Shown here piece by piece: positions 1 through 11,640 of a stretch of 64,000 nt of DNA (the stretch's first letter is position 1; every line of letters starts with the position of its first letter). The position numbers and the translations under genes were made by a program. The notes under the pieces were generated by a model that did not search any database, was not told where the DNA came from, and saw only the letters and a program-made list of their open reading frames with translations. Origin of the DNA: Adiantum capillus-veneris (lineage: Eukaryota; Streptophyta; Polypodiopsida; Polypodiales; Pteridaceae); assembly GCA_014529385.2 (NCBI GenBank), contig CM043944.1:66106895-66170894 (forward strand), written 5' to 3'.

Positions 1-2130
1 CCCATAAACTACAAGCAAAACTAAAACGTTAGAAGAATTTTTCTATCAAAGAGGAAAAAGACATATTGACAATCCTTTTTCCCCATCTTGGAATTTACTT
101 GAGTAAGTGCAAAGTATGTTTCCACGGGATTTAATCCATTTAAGCTCATGTATGTTTATCAACCTCGATCTTTCGTTATCATAGGTATGAAAATGAATGC
201 ATACATTTGGCTAAAGACTTCAGATTACAAGAACATTTAATATGTAACGTATTGCTACAAGCAATGTTAAACAAACACAAAACTGTTACAAAACGTTTGC
301 AGATAAAAAACGTCGATAAGGGTCCTCCACAGAGGGATTAGCGAAGGGACACATCCCTATGGTGCACATAGAAAGCTAGAAATCACCACGTCCTTTACCA
401 TGCTCTTCTAAATTAAGATCGTGTTTGTGCATCTTTCTTAGGGAACTTTCAAATTGGGAAGCTGTGGATACAACAGAAGAGAATAACAATTCTTGGATAT
501 TGCACTCTAAGATCAACAATCCATGCTGAACAATGGAGCTTGAAGCATTTCGATAAAGGTGTGAGCAAAATTATGGTAGAGTACGAGCACTATGTACATG
601 TTTGAAGAGGTTTGCCTCGTTGTAAAAATAAGAAAAAATGGATTTTCTTATTTTTTCCAGCTAATGTATTGCTGCTAAGAGTTTGTGTTATGGGAAGCTC
701 TCTTAATAATGTCGTTGAGGGAGAGGAGAAATGAGCAACAACTAGGAGCTTTAACTAAAATATAGGATGAACCTCAAGGCCTCTTCCTGCTTGCAGGAAT
801 ATAAGAAATTTTTATAGTATCTTAAGAGCATGGCATTAGCATATGCCATATCTCCATGGCATCTCTCGTGAATCACTATTATATGTTAAAGTCGATTAAG
901 TTTTAATAATATAACCTGTCATTGTACACATGTAACACCTAAAAAGAGTAGAAATAGTCATCCTCGTAACAACACTCCTCATTATGCACAAAGGATTTTC
1001 ACTTTTAATTAGTGCACACTTTGCCATGTGACGAAGCGAGTCACGCCTGCCATCCTCGTGGTGCAATGTGCAAAGTTTGCTGGCAAAGAGCGATGTAAGC
1101 GTTGCATGTGGGCTACGAATAGGAGGAATCTAGTTAAGAGATTGTTTTCACAATGCACCGGTGGACACAACTTTGAAGGAAAAGATGGAGACATTGAGTG
1201 AAGATAAAGAAATGAGATAAAGGAGAGGATGCATATGTGTATGTGTGTGTGTTTTTTTTTGAAAGGCTATGCACTTTTCCCCCGATGCACCTAAAGGGGA
1301 AATGCAAGGAGTGGGATGCTCCGGGTTCTTGTTTCGAGCGAGCGCTAAGGGCCGAGTCGCACCTAGGGCTAGTAGGGAGAATGACTTCGTCAATTCGTCG
1401 TTTATAGTAGCAAGGTAGGTTTCTCGTAACCGTACAAACATTATATTAAGCCCTTCAAAAGTGAAAGGGATACACTATCATCACCGTGAAGAAAACATCA
1501 ACACATTTTTCTCATCCTTCAACCAATGAACGCTCAATTTCTGCTTTTGGTTGAAATCTTGCCATCGAGCTTCTTTCCCTCCATAGGTTCGACCAACTTT
1601 CTTTATTTTCTCAAGTGCCTCTACAAGCCCGACTCTAACTTTCACAAGAAAAAACTCTTGCCGTTCCGTTCAACTATGTGCAGGATGATTCAAGGATTCA
1701 ATAACCATGTGATTACATGAATTTTTTGTGATTACCATGTGTTATTATTCTATTCACAAAATTACACTTTACGTGTTCACTTTTAAACAATGAACAATGA
1801 CTTGATAACCCACCAAAATCCATCGAGCTATTATTTTTTCGTGACAGGCCCACTTGGATATGGCAAAAACCTGCCAGAGACCTGCTAGGATATGGAAAAG
1901 CCCGGAGAGACTACTGATTTGGGTGGTTTTTGCAGGTTAATAAGAAAATCACATGAACATTTATCGTGATGATGTGTTTGAGAGAGAGAGAGAGAGGTCT
2001 TTAATATCGTAAGAAAAAGATCTATCGGATTGGCCTTGAACTCGAGACCCGGTAAGAGAAAGAGAGAGAGAGAGAAGAAGAAGAAGATAAAAAGAGGAGA
2101 AGAAAAATAATTTTAGCGTCTTGAGAAACT

Positions 2131-2164
<34 letters not shown>

Positions 2165-2921
2165 CAATTGACTGGGGTAAAAGATTCGCGTATTGGAGAA
2201 AACTGTGTGTATTGTGTACGTGGATAGAAAAGTCGTATTATCGATGGGCAGATGAAATGGCCCCACAATAAGAAAAGAAAGGAAAAGGTGGTGTGCGTCT
2301 TGTGTTGCATGACGCGTCAATGACCGACAGCAAAGAAAGTGCGTGGGAAGATGGGACTGCGGCTCTCCCCCTCTCCCCCTCCTCAGTCCTGTCTCTCTTT
2401 CCCTCTAGGGCCTATGTCTTTTCTCTCTCTCTCTCTCTCTCTCTCTCACCCACACACAATTGGTCACGTCATCCTTTGTTAGTTTTTTCACGTTGAAGAA
2501 CTCTCTCTCTCTCTCTCGGCTGCTCCTTCTCTGCAGCAGGCCCGGACACTATCTGCGTCACATGTACTTCTCTGCTCTAAGCTCTGTCATCGAAATTGAT
2601 GGGACGCTTCATGTGAAATTTGAACACTCCTACTCTGATCAGCTCTCTAGCCTCTCCTCGACGAGACGCACGCGGCACACCTGAGGTGACGAGGTCCCCT
2701 AGTATACTGTACTACAACAGACAAGACCGCAGTGTGCAGGACCCAGGTACGTCGTAGTCGATAACAATATGAAGCTTGGGAACAATCATCATGGCGGACT
2801 GTGCAGCGTCCAGCACGGCATGTAGACTGCTGCTGAATTCTAGTCCGGCGGCTCTCTCTCTCTCTCTCTCTCTCTCGGCTGTGGCACATAGACAAAGAGC
2901 AAGAGAGAAAGGGTGAGGATC
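1..2921. other. Upstream region of the MYB gene, no gene seen
   Basis: I see no convincing coding region; the short open frames here lack recognisable domains and run through simple repeats. The last 1 kb holds GA tracts (about 1980-1996, 2060-2075, 2134-2161) and CT tracts (2422-2447, about 2501-2518, 2852-2876). The final CT tract lies 46 bases before the MYB start codon, so it is probably in the promoter or 5' leader. CT/GA tracts near transcription starts are common in plants, where BPC-type proteins can bind GA repeats; any role here is inference. No clear TATA box was found. Confidence 0.6.
1997..2133 (-). repeat. Degenerate SINE-like fragments related to the array in CACTA-A
   Basis: Bases 1997-2060 resemble the SINE unit seen at 11630-12240: a run like taatatcgtaag, then aagatct, then a minus-strand B-box-like CGAGTTCAAGGCC. 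A second partial tail (gcgtcttgagaaactatcg) is at 2115-2134. Both are interrupted by GA microsatellites and no A box remains. This is a remnant call from visual similarity. Confidence 0.4.
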
Positions 2922-5900
2922 ATGAGAAAGGGGCTCTGGTCGCCAGACGAAGACGAGAGGCTGGTGCGCTGCATCACCAAGTACGTTAATGGCAGCTGGA
3001 GTGACATCGCCCGTAAAGCTGGTAAAATTCATCTCTCCGACTCGATCTCCTCTCTTTTTGCCGCCGTACTTCTGAAGCTGCTCATCATCATCATCATCGT
3101 GAGTGCTCCTCATGGTAGCCCCTCATCATTTATGCATGCTACCTCCCTTGCCCCGGCCTGCAGATATCAGACCAGGCACATGAGTCTTCATATTTATTGC
3201 CATTATCCCACATTACGTCTTAGCCTAGCTACTTGATCTTTTATTTCCGTCAGCTACTTAATTTCTCATTCGTTTATTCCTTGATAAAATTAAGCGGACG
3301 GTAAATTTGCCTCTTAATTATGAGATCAGATGATTCAATTCGCATTAGTTAGCATCTACTGCAACCCAGCGCTAGGTTCTCTTCCCAACTTAATCTCTGC
3401 TTAGTCTCTAATTTTGGTTTAATCTGTTTAACAGAACTCTAATTACATCATCATCATCATCTTATATAATGTCTACTACATTCTGCTTAATCTCTGCTTA
3501 ATCTCTGCTTAGTCTCTAATCTTGGTTTAATCTGTGTAATAGCACTCTAATTACATCATCATCATCATATTATATAATGTATACATTCTGACCCTCACAA
3601 TGCAACTACTATTAAGCCAATTTTTGAAGGGTGTTAAATCGCACTCCGATGGATGTGTTTCATTTTCCGATCTATTAGACTTCCTAGCTCACTCTATCAA
3701 TTAGTTATATAACCTTCAACCAGTCGTCCACCAGCCAGAATAGCTACTGCTCGTCGGCGCTAGAGAATCGGCTCTTCAGTAGTAAAATCACACGGTGCAT
3801 GCTTAATGGAGTAGAACACCAAATATCTCTACTGGCAATCGATGCTAATTTCCTTTGGAACAAATTTAACACACAGGTCTGGACCGGTGTGGAAAGAGCT
3901 GCAGGCGAAGGTGGATGAACCACCTCCGGCCCGACCTCAAGCGTGGCAGGTTCTCCATGGAAGAGATTCACCTCATTGTCCAGCTTCAGGAGGCTTTGGG
4001 AAATAGGTGACCATGATACTTCCTTATCCTTATTCTAATTACCCAGTACTAAAGGAATTGCAAACTGTATGTTGGGGTTCTCACAAATATGTAGACATAG
4101 CATGCGAGCTCAACAGAAGGGTTTATTTAGCCCTACTTTTAATATATTTGTAACAACATACTGAAGGGAAACAATTGAAGGGAACGCACACACAGATTAA
4201 ACAATAAAAACAATATTTAGAGGGGATGTAGACAGATCGAGCCAGAAAAGGGTGTGATACGTTCACGGAAATTCTACGAATATGGTTAAGTGCTGCCTGG
4301 AACGCACGTGATATGGAGGGTTTATATATAGTGATATCGCCAAGAGTATTAGCAGTGATACACACATCATGGGCTAGACAAGAAACCTCCATAATTGAAA
4401 CATGAGTTTAGTGTTCTGCCCATTCTGAGTGTAATTGTATCCCATGTGGGTAAAATTAGACCTTGTACGGGACGAGAATCTACCAGCATTGAGATGAAGC
4501 CACTCTCATAATGTACAATAACTACAATAAGGTAGTACTATCCTAATAGAATGTGGTCATTACATATTTGTACTTCGTTGCGCAAATAAATTGGCTACGT
4601 ACCAGACTCCCTATACTGAAAATGCAAAGGCATACCATATATTGCTTTTCTTTGAATTTGGGTTAAGTACATTGATAATCTCAAGTTCTGTGCAGGCAAG
4701 AGATACCCTAAGTATACTCTTTGTCATTCATTGGTTTGTGTTTGATTTGGTTTGGTTCGATCGTTTTAGACCAAAGAGTGTAAGTGCGTGTCGGACAAAG
4801 TAAACTCTTTGTCATTCTTAGCTCATCTCCATGCTGAGGATTCAACCCTTGGCTAGCTAGGTTGCAGTGTCATCAATATAGAAAAAGTATATCACAAGAA
4901 TTTAAGACAAATTCTAATAAGAATTCCCACATTATAGGCTATGGCAACATCATGAGCTGTTGCGATGGAGGGAGCGCATGCGTAGCTAGATGTGGTTGGG
5001 TGCCAGCCTGGGGTGGGGCCCGTAACTCCCTTGTCCCCAATCGCACCTAGCTAGGCATGCGATCCCTCCGAAGAAGCAGCTCATGATATTGAGCCTCATT
5101 TGGGAAAACAGTTGTTGTGTCACATTGAAAAATGCCAGAAACATCTTGCAAATTGGGTATGAAAGGGAAGAAGCAATATGAGGGGGAAGAGAAAGACTTG
5201 CTACTGTATGCTAAATTTTTATGGATTACACTAAATTCTCTAGGACTAAATTTTTGTTGAGATCCTTAATTCTGAGTCGGCGGCATCATACTCTTCCAAG
5301 GGCATCATATTCTTAGCAGCTTTCCCATGTGTGCATGATTAGCATCTTCTATCATTGTCTCCAAATTGTCTTCTAAAGTGAGACTTTTTAGGCACCCAGC
5401 TCTATGATTTGACATGGTATTTGTTGAGGTGATGCCGTTAGCTAGCTTCTTTTGAAATAGGGTTTTTATTACTGTGCTTGATCGTTGACACTTCTTTAGC
5501 CTTACTTATTTTAGACTCCATTGAAGCTTTCTAAAAAAGAGATTTCTTTTAGGACAAATGTTCCAATCAGGAAAACTGTGTCCTACTTTTGCTCTTCAAA
5601 GTTGATTGGCCTGGACTCTGGGACAAATATACTAGATGTACAAATGCAGGAGAAGGGCATGTGTGTGTGTGTGTGAGAGAGAGGGAGAGAGTAGCAACTC
5701 GAACCCGCTCGAAAACAACTCTTCGAAAAAACTACATGTGAGATATTTAAGGAGTAAATTGACTATATTTAAAGGTTTTCACAATAAATTTCTCTAGAGT
5801 TGGTGGATTTTCTCACCTTTTAAATTGGAAATTTAGAGATAAATCTCGAATTTTGTAGGCAAGATTACACTTAACCTATGTTTCTTAGAGCACTGGAATG

Positions 5901-7612
5901 TATGTCTGTTTTTCCCCTTTATAAATTTCGGCGTGGGGCAGGATGGGGGGGGGGGGGGGGGGGGGGGGGGTTTGGGTGTGTTTGATTGGTTGGGGGTAAT
6001 TTAATTGTGTATGATTTGAGGAAGCACATTCATTTGTGTCAGAGCAATTATATCAATAAAAGAAAATGTTGCAAAATGAGGAGGCAATACATATTAAGAT
6101 CAATACAAAAGCAACCCTTCACTTGTAATGAAGGTCAGCTGGCTATGTAATAAATGGCCAAGATTTGTTTTGTGAGAGACACAGAATTGTATTAATGACA
6201 AGGCAAGAGCTACATTGAATCTCTTCATACAATGTAGGTGGTCTGATATTGCTAGCCATTTGGAAGGCCGCACCGACAATGACATCAAGAACCTGTGGAA
6301 CACACAGATTAAGAAGAAGCTGGCACAATTAAAAACCGAGAACAACTCCTCCACTGATATACCTTCACCCTTTGAGGGAAACAACCAGACAACATATGGA
6401 ATGAGCAGTACCAGCAATGTTCGTGTCCCCAAGCAATCGATCGAAATGAGCAGCTCGGAGTTTTTGGAGGAATGCGATGACGATCTAGTGATGGGGTTTT
6501 CTAGTAGTGTAAGTGGAATACTGGATGGTTCTAGCTGCTCAGCCTCATCATGTGAAGGCTATGCCACAGGCGAGTGTGGCTACAATCAAGAAAAAGACTC
6601 TTGCCATTGGAAGCCCGATAGCAATGTGAGCTTAGAACTTCATAGGAATCCCGTGTATATATCTTTTGCCAACACTACCCACATTGACCATGACATTCAC
6701 CACAGAGAATTTGCTGCAAATGGATTTGACACAGAGAGTGAAGCTCCCGATCTACGACACTGGCCTTGCAGCAGTATCAACTTGCTCACCACCTCTCATT
6801 TTGCATTGCAGTCTGATCTAATTCTCCCTGTGGATAATGAAGATTTTGGAGACACCGGTGCAGTTACTCCTACCTTATTGAAGTCCACAACATCCTCCAA
6901 TTACCATTTCACTGCTCTAAAAACAAATAGCATCGGTGATGCAGCTGGGCCGCAGACTCTACCGATTCATGAGAGCGATGAATGCTGCAGCTTATTAGGG
7001 AGCCCTAACCATAGCAAAGTCCACTCTAAACAAGAAATATTTCCTCATTTAAGTAAGAACCAGCAAATTACTTATATGGCTAAGGACCACGAAGGGTGCC
7101 ATTCAAATGATCTTTACACCATCTGCAATGTTGTGGGTAAGTTGGAATGCAGCCCAAACTTAGATAAAGGCAGCCATAGCGTCAGAATAAATGCAAGTTC
7201 TGTGCCAACGTGCATGCGCAGTATTGCGATGAATTCATCAGATAACGTGATGAGTGGGGGTAGCATCAACTATGATCTGAAGGACACCCTTGTCGGTGGA
7301 AGATCATGTAGTGGCATGCGAAGCACGAGTGGAGCGGCTGCTGCTCATTGCGATCATGTAGTGACTGCAAGTGCAAAGATATCTGACAACATCCAGCTGC
7401 CGTTAATGGTGGAGGGAGCTACAGTCATAACTAATGCAGGTGTGGATCATATGATCAATAGCCAACAACAGAGCATTATAAACTGCGTGCAAGGATGGGA
7501 TATGGTGGGCGAAACTGCATGCAGTAATAATTACATGACAGTATTGCCTCAGACGGTATCATTACCAGATTGGTGCAAGCATATTCTCATGCAAGGCGAC
7601 GGACTCCTTTAA
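2922..7612 (+). CDS. R2R3-MYB transcription factor, 3 exons, 534 aa
   Basis: DNA-binding transcription factor of the nucleus. Exons are 2922-3021, 3877-4006 (130 bp, the usual size of the middle exon in this family) and 6238-7612. All junctions are GT/AG and the frame closes exactly to 535 codons including the stop. R2 has tryptophans at residues 6, 26 and 46. R3 has Phe59, Trp78 and Trp97, the normal spacing. Recognition-helix segments [14 protein letters not shown] and [19 protein letters not shown] are present. The N-terminus [14 protein letters not shown] is short; an in-frame stop at 2889 and no earlier ATG fix the start. The GLWSP entry resembles the secondary-wall and MYB61/MYB103-like groups, but I cannot assign a subgroup. 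The R3 motif for bHLH partners is not evident. Residues 98-534 are Ser/Asn-rich with no known domain, ending in [16 protein letters not shown]. The reading frame is intact. Confidence 0.93.
3022..3876 (+). other. MYB intron 1 with a tandem duplication
   Basis: The 855-bp intron lies between phase-1 codons (donor gtaaaa, acceptor acacag). It holds a direct duplication of about 87 bp: 3397-3485 and 3505-3590 both read ctgcttagtctctaat, then an identical tacatcatcatcatcat run and a tatataatgt box. The copies differ at several bases. No gene or mobile element end is seen. Confidence 0.85.
4945..5091. mobile_element. Foldback MITE, copy 1
   Basis: Terminal inverted repeats caacatcatgagctg (left) and cagctcatgatattg (right) extend inward into long arms: gagggagcgcatgcgtagct on the left pairs with agctaggcatgcgatccctc on the right. 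The loop is about 50 bp. The ends and the inner cacctagctaggcatg segment match the element at 8082-8197, so this is a family. No target duplication is clear, and no coding capacity exists. Confidence 0.75.
5945..5970 (+). repeat. Mononucleotide run of 26 G in MYB intron 2
   Basis: An unbroken poly-G run, flanked by ggat and tttgggtgtg. The length in a sequenced assembly may be inexact. Confidence 0.9.
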
Positions 7613-8081
7613 ATAGCTAATTTCAATTTTTTATATCAGCAATTTCTTCATTTGATTGTGGCTCCCTCCGTCCTGCATTAATGCCTTCGATTGTTGTGTC
7701 CATGATGCATGCGATTCTTGTGTCCATCTAATCTTCATGATCAATTATAGCCCGTTATAGCTCCATTTTTTCACTTGATTGGTTGTAAAACTTTAGATAC
7801 ATTCATATGCCTCTCAATAACTTTTCCTTGTAGATAATTCACAAGTTTCTGACATTTTCCAATGTGAGCAAGGAGCTCATTTCTCATGATTTTCACTCTA
7901 GGTACTTCACTATGCAGAGACAGAGAGAGAGAGAGAGAGAGAGCCAACAGCTACCCCATACACAATAGCAAGACGCGGGCTCCCCTTGCACTATGCCTCC
8001 TGAGCTCCTATCAAAAAAGAGAATCTCCACATAAAACCTACGATTTTTCCCTTTGAAGTGTGGTGCCGACATTCTAGGGTT
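7613..8081. other. 3' flank of the MYB gene
   Basis: No gene is seen. The stretch should include the 3' UTR and polyadenylation site, but no clear poly(A) signal stands out. A GA tract occurs at about 7917-7942. Confidence 0.6.
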
Positions 8082-8197
8082 CAACATCATGAACGATTCC
8101 TCGGAAGGGAGGTAGGTGCGGTTTTGGGGATAGGACCTAGGGGAGTGCCCACCCCTACCCCGAGCCGCACCTAGCTAGGCATGTGCTCATGATGTTG
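8082..8197. mobile_element. Foldback MITE, copy 2
   Basis: Ends caacatcatga and tcatgatgttg are near-perfect inverted repeats. The inner arms gaggtaggtgcggttttggg and accccgagccgcacctagct pair, and the segment cacctagctaggcatg is shared with the copy at 4945-5091. It is about 116 bp long. No target duplication is obvious. Confidence 0.75.
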
Positions 8198-9736
8198 TCG
8201 TAGTTTATAGTGTGGAAATTATTATGAGAATTTGTCTAAACTTATTGTGATTAAGTGTACATCGCTTGTTGAAATTCCAAATCACATGTCAAATGTTAGG
8301 TAGTTGAATTCTCATTAAGATTTCTTATTCCTTTGCCACTTGCAATATTGTGCTCATCATTTCCTCAAATTCGAGGGATCGGACTCCATAGAGATTTACA
8401 TTGACTGGATTGTTTACTATGGAACTTGGATCGTTGATTGCAAAAAGAAGAAGGAAGGGTACACTAACACTAATATCAATGCTACAAATACACACATCAA
8501 ACATCTAGAGAGAGAGAGAGCGAGAGAGAGAGAGAGAGAGAGATAGATATGTGCAAGAATTAAGATTCACTTTAAATGATTGGTGTTGGTGTATAAACAG
8601 CTTGAAGGAGATTCAAGAAACACAATTAAGTTTGATGATGTTGCGATCTACACATTATCTTAAGGTTATGGGAACCCTCTCACCATACAACCCTTTTATA
8701 ATGTTTTCCCAAGCAACAAACAAACACAAGAGCTCTTAAGTCACATACAAGCAATTACTACAAAAGAATCTCAAAATGAAAACGAGTCACCCCAAACCAA
8801 ACGAGATGAGGTTGCCAAGACTGAATTGGAGAGACTCAAGAGAGTTTGAACCGCGATAGCACCCAATTTATTGATTCAATTGATGTACAAGAGTAGGTAC
8901 AACTTTGGTTGGAAGTTATGAATCACCCACTCCCTTGCAATGCTACAACTAACTCAAAGAAGCTTTCCTATACACCACAAGTAATAGTGTATAGAGAGCT
9001 CACTCTCTTTTCCTACAACTAAGATGCCGAATGGTATGCTCAAAGTAGTGAGCAATAGTGTAGAGATCATACTCTTTATAAAGGGAAAAGGGCTCTATTT
9101 ATAGGTGAGGAAAGCTCTTATTAGGATTATCTCCTAATCAACATTTACATAGAAAACCATGCTTATAAAATTTTTTATACGTTCTTATGAGAGTAGGGCT
9201 CTCTTGTCTCTTGAGTCACATGGATGTGGGCTCAAGAGGAGAGAATTATTGAGGTGAAATAGAGAAGATTTTAGAGAAGTGATTGATTTTTGTGTGAGGC
9301 TGCCTGCTCTAAGGTAGAGTAGAGTGAGTGCAATTTACACAAAAGGGTTAGCAGTTAATGTCAGTAATCACTAGAAAAAGTTAGTAATATAGTTACAATG
9401 GGTAGAATGACTTGAAGGATGAGAAAAGAGGGGCGAATGAAATGGGTGTACCCTTGCGATGGTGAATCCTTGAGGAATCTTGGACTCACCCTTGCGTAGA
9501 TTGTCGAAAGCGATCTCCGTTTTTCTTATTCTTTTCACGCCACCGCCGTAGTCGAATCACGACGAAGAGAATGAGGGTTTTGTTGATTAAAAAACCCCCC
9601 ATTTCTTCTAGAGATTAAGTATGCTTAGGTTGTTGTTTTTTTATGCATTCTTGAAAGGGTAGAATAAAATTGTAATATGGGAGTAATAGAGTGAGATATG
9701 GAAATGGTGGATGTAGGTAGAGCTTCAAAAGAGATA
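8198..9736. other. Intergenic, no gene seen
   Basis: Only a GA tract (about 8507-8542) and AT-rich sequence are visible. A CACTAGAAAAAG string at 9369 looks like a CACTA end, but has no partner and no subterminal repeats. Confidence 0.6.
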
Positions 9737-10000
9737 CTACAAGAGCTCACTTGAATTCAGACGTCAAATTACCGGCGTCAATGGCGGGCGTCGATATATG
9801 TGTAGGTAAATCTAGAGGAAAATCAACTTTTTTTAAAAATGAATTTTTGAATTTTCGATGACTGTACCGGCAGCTATTCCGGTGCTTGTATCGAGGTACC
9901 TTTCAACGCCTGTACCAAACTTTCTTCCGACGTCTTTACCGACACCTGTACCGGTGGATCCTGCAAAAGACGAACCCGCAGGTCTTTCCTTGCGCATTTT
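9737..10000 (+). mobile_element. Possible decayed CACTA 5' end
   Basis: The string tactacaagagctcac resembles the CACTACAAGAG terminus of CACTA-A and CACTA-B. It is followed by gcgtc units (ggcgtcaatggcgggcgtcg) and by several accggtg / gtaccgg units like those before the right end of CACTA-A (44520-44690). The first base pair of the terminus is changed and no partner end is seen, so this is tentative. Confidence 0.3.
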
Positions 10001-10345
10001 CCTCATTCTCCGCCTCTTCTCTTACACTCCTCCTCCTTACCTACTGCAGATTTGTTACCTAACGTGTTTCCGGAGGTGAGATTCTTGCTTGTGGACTACT
10101 CCCCAACATCAAGGTGTGAGATTCCTTTCAAGTTTGCTTGTAGGTTTGTGTGTATGTGTGTCTGACATAGTGTGTGTGTGCACGCATTTTTGCAGATTTG
10201 AAAACATTTTTAAGATCCTTTCTTGCACAAATAGGCCGCATGTGAGTGCTCGTAAGTTTTATGTATTTTTATTTAATTTAAAATTATATTGTATACTGAC
10301 AAAATAAAATTTCATTCATTAGGCTTCCAATGCTTTAACTTTTTA

Positions 10346-10545
10346 TGCAATTTTGTTTTGAAATTATGCTTTGGAAAAACTTTGTTTCAAAAGTATTCTT
10401 TGGGTAATTTTTTTAAAAAATTATGCTATGAAAAAGTTTTGTTTTGAAATTATGCTTTGGAGAAATTTTGTTTCAAAATTATGCTATGGAAAAATTTTAT
10501 TTTGAAATTATGCTTTGGAGAAATTTATTTTGAAATTACGCTACC
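10346..10545 (+). repeat. AT-rich minisatellite
   Basis: Imperfect units of about 40 bp built from gaaattatgctttgg and aaattatgctatgg followed by aaaattttgtttt occur about five times. Confidence 0.75.
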
Positions 10546-10565
10546 ACCTCATCATCATCACGCGA

Positions 10566-10950
10566 TTGATGAGGTTCAAGTTAGGTTTAGGTTTAGGTTA
10601 TAGGTTAGGTTAGGGTATAAGTTATATGTTATAGATTAGGTTATACGTTAGGTTAGGTTAGGTTAGATTATGTTTAGATTATAGGCTAGGTTAGATTATA
10701 GGTTAGGTTAGAGCTAGCGACAAAAAACACACAAACTTCGAAAATGACTTGTGTACTTTAAAAAGTGGGAACGGACTTCGGTTAGGTTAGGTTATACATC
10801 AGGTTTTGTTTTTAAGTCAAGTTATAGGTTAGGTTATGTTATAAATTAGGTTAAATTAGCTTATCGGATAGGTTTAGGTTGTATATAGGTTGGATTAGAG
10901 CTAGCAATAAATAGTAGAAAAACCGTAAACAGACTTCGAAAATGACTCAT
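10566..10950 (+). repeat. Degenerate TTAGG-type repeats in two larger units
   Basis: Runs of ggttaggttaggtta, mixed with ggtttaggtttagg and ttatag variants, fill 10570-10705 and 10780-10890. Each run is followed by gagctagc, then an acttcgaaaatgact segment, so the array has a higher-order unit of about 200 bp. The units are not the canonical plant telomere TTTAGGG in register, so this is a satellite-like array. CACTA-A begins inside the second higher-order unit. Confidence 0.65.
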
Positions 10951-11159
10951 GTACCACTACAAGAGAAGGTGACGTTCGCAGTGCGACGCTCAAAAGTGAA
11001 AACCCACGGCGTCGCTATGGTCGTCGATAGTTTACTTGTAATTTAGCGACGCCCATAGCAACGTCGACGGGGGTAAAAAAATAACCGAGAGCGCCCGAAA
11101 ACTTAGATCTCAGATCTAAGTTTTCGACGCTCAAGAAAGCAAAGGTAACCCACGCTCTC

Positions 11160-11179
11160 CCTCTCAATCTCTTTCTTCT

Positions 11180-11220
<41 letters not shown>

Positions 11221-11279
11221 TGAGGAGAGGAAGGAGAGCCTGGTATGCTCCTTCCCTCTCCTCTCTCTCATGTTCCCTT

Positions 11280-11320
<41 letters not shown>

Positions 11321-11349
11321 TACACACACACACACGCGCGCATTGTGTT

Positions 11350-11402
<53 letters not shown>

Positions 11403-11476
11403 ACATGCATAAACAAAAAACACACACACACACATGCATAAACAAAGAATGCACACACACACACAATGAGAGAGGA

Positions 11477-11531
<55 letters not shown>

Positions 11532-11573
11532 AGAGAGAAGAAGAAGAAGAAGAGAGTTTTAACGTCGTAGGAA

Positions 11574-11611
<38 letters not shown>

Positions 11612-11640
11612 AGAGAGAAGAAGAAGAAGAGAGTTTTAAC
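11160..11640. repeat. CA/CT/GA microsatellite block in CACTA-A
   Basis: Long (CA)n, (CT)n and (GA)n tracts with only short unique spacers. The open frames here, rich in Leu/Ser or Arg/Glu, are translations of these repeats and not genes. Confidence 0.95.

Larger units (their letters stand above)
4007..6237 (+). other. MYB intron 2, with a foldback element and a G tract
   Basis: The 2,231-bp intron runs from donor gtgacc to acceptor caatgtag and splits an Arg codon, as in most R2R3-MYB genes. It contains a MITE-like foldback (4945-5091), a GT/GA tract (about 5659-5688) and an uninterrupted run of 26 G (5945-5970). No coding sequence is recognised in it. Confidence 0.85.

Noticed and set aside
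1148-1441. 97-codon minus-strand open frame upstream of the MYB gene
   Set aside because: No domain, ends in a homopolymer and TG repeat, no neighbouring signals; length is within chance.
2913-2921. GTG at 2913 as the MYB start
   Set aside because: Plant genes use ATG; the first ATG in frame is 2922, with A at -3.
6215-6237. ATG at 6215 as start of the long MYB open frame
   Set aside because: Those codons are intron 2. The acceptor at 6236-6237 joins exon 2 in frame and completes the R3 repeat.
9369-9390. CACTAGAAAAAGTTAG as a CACTA end
   Set aside because: No inverted partner, no subterminal repeats and no duplication were found.
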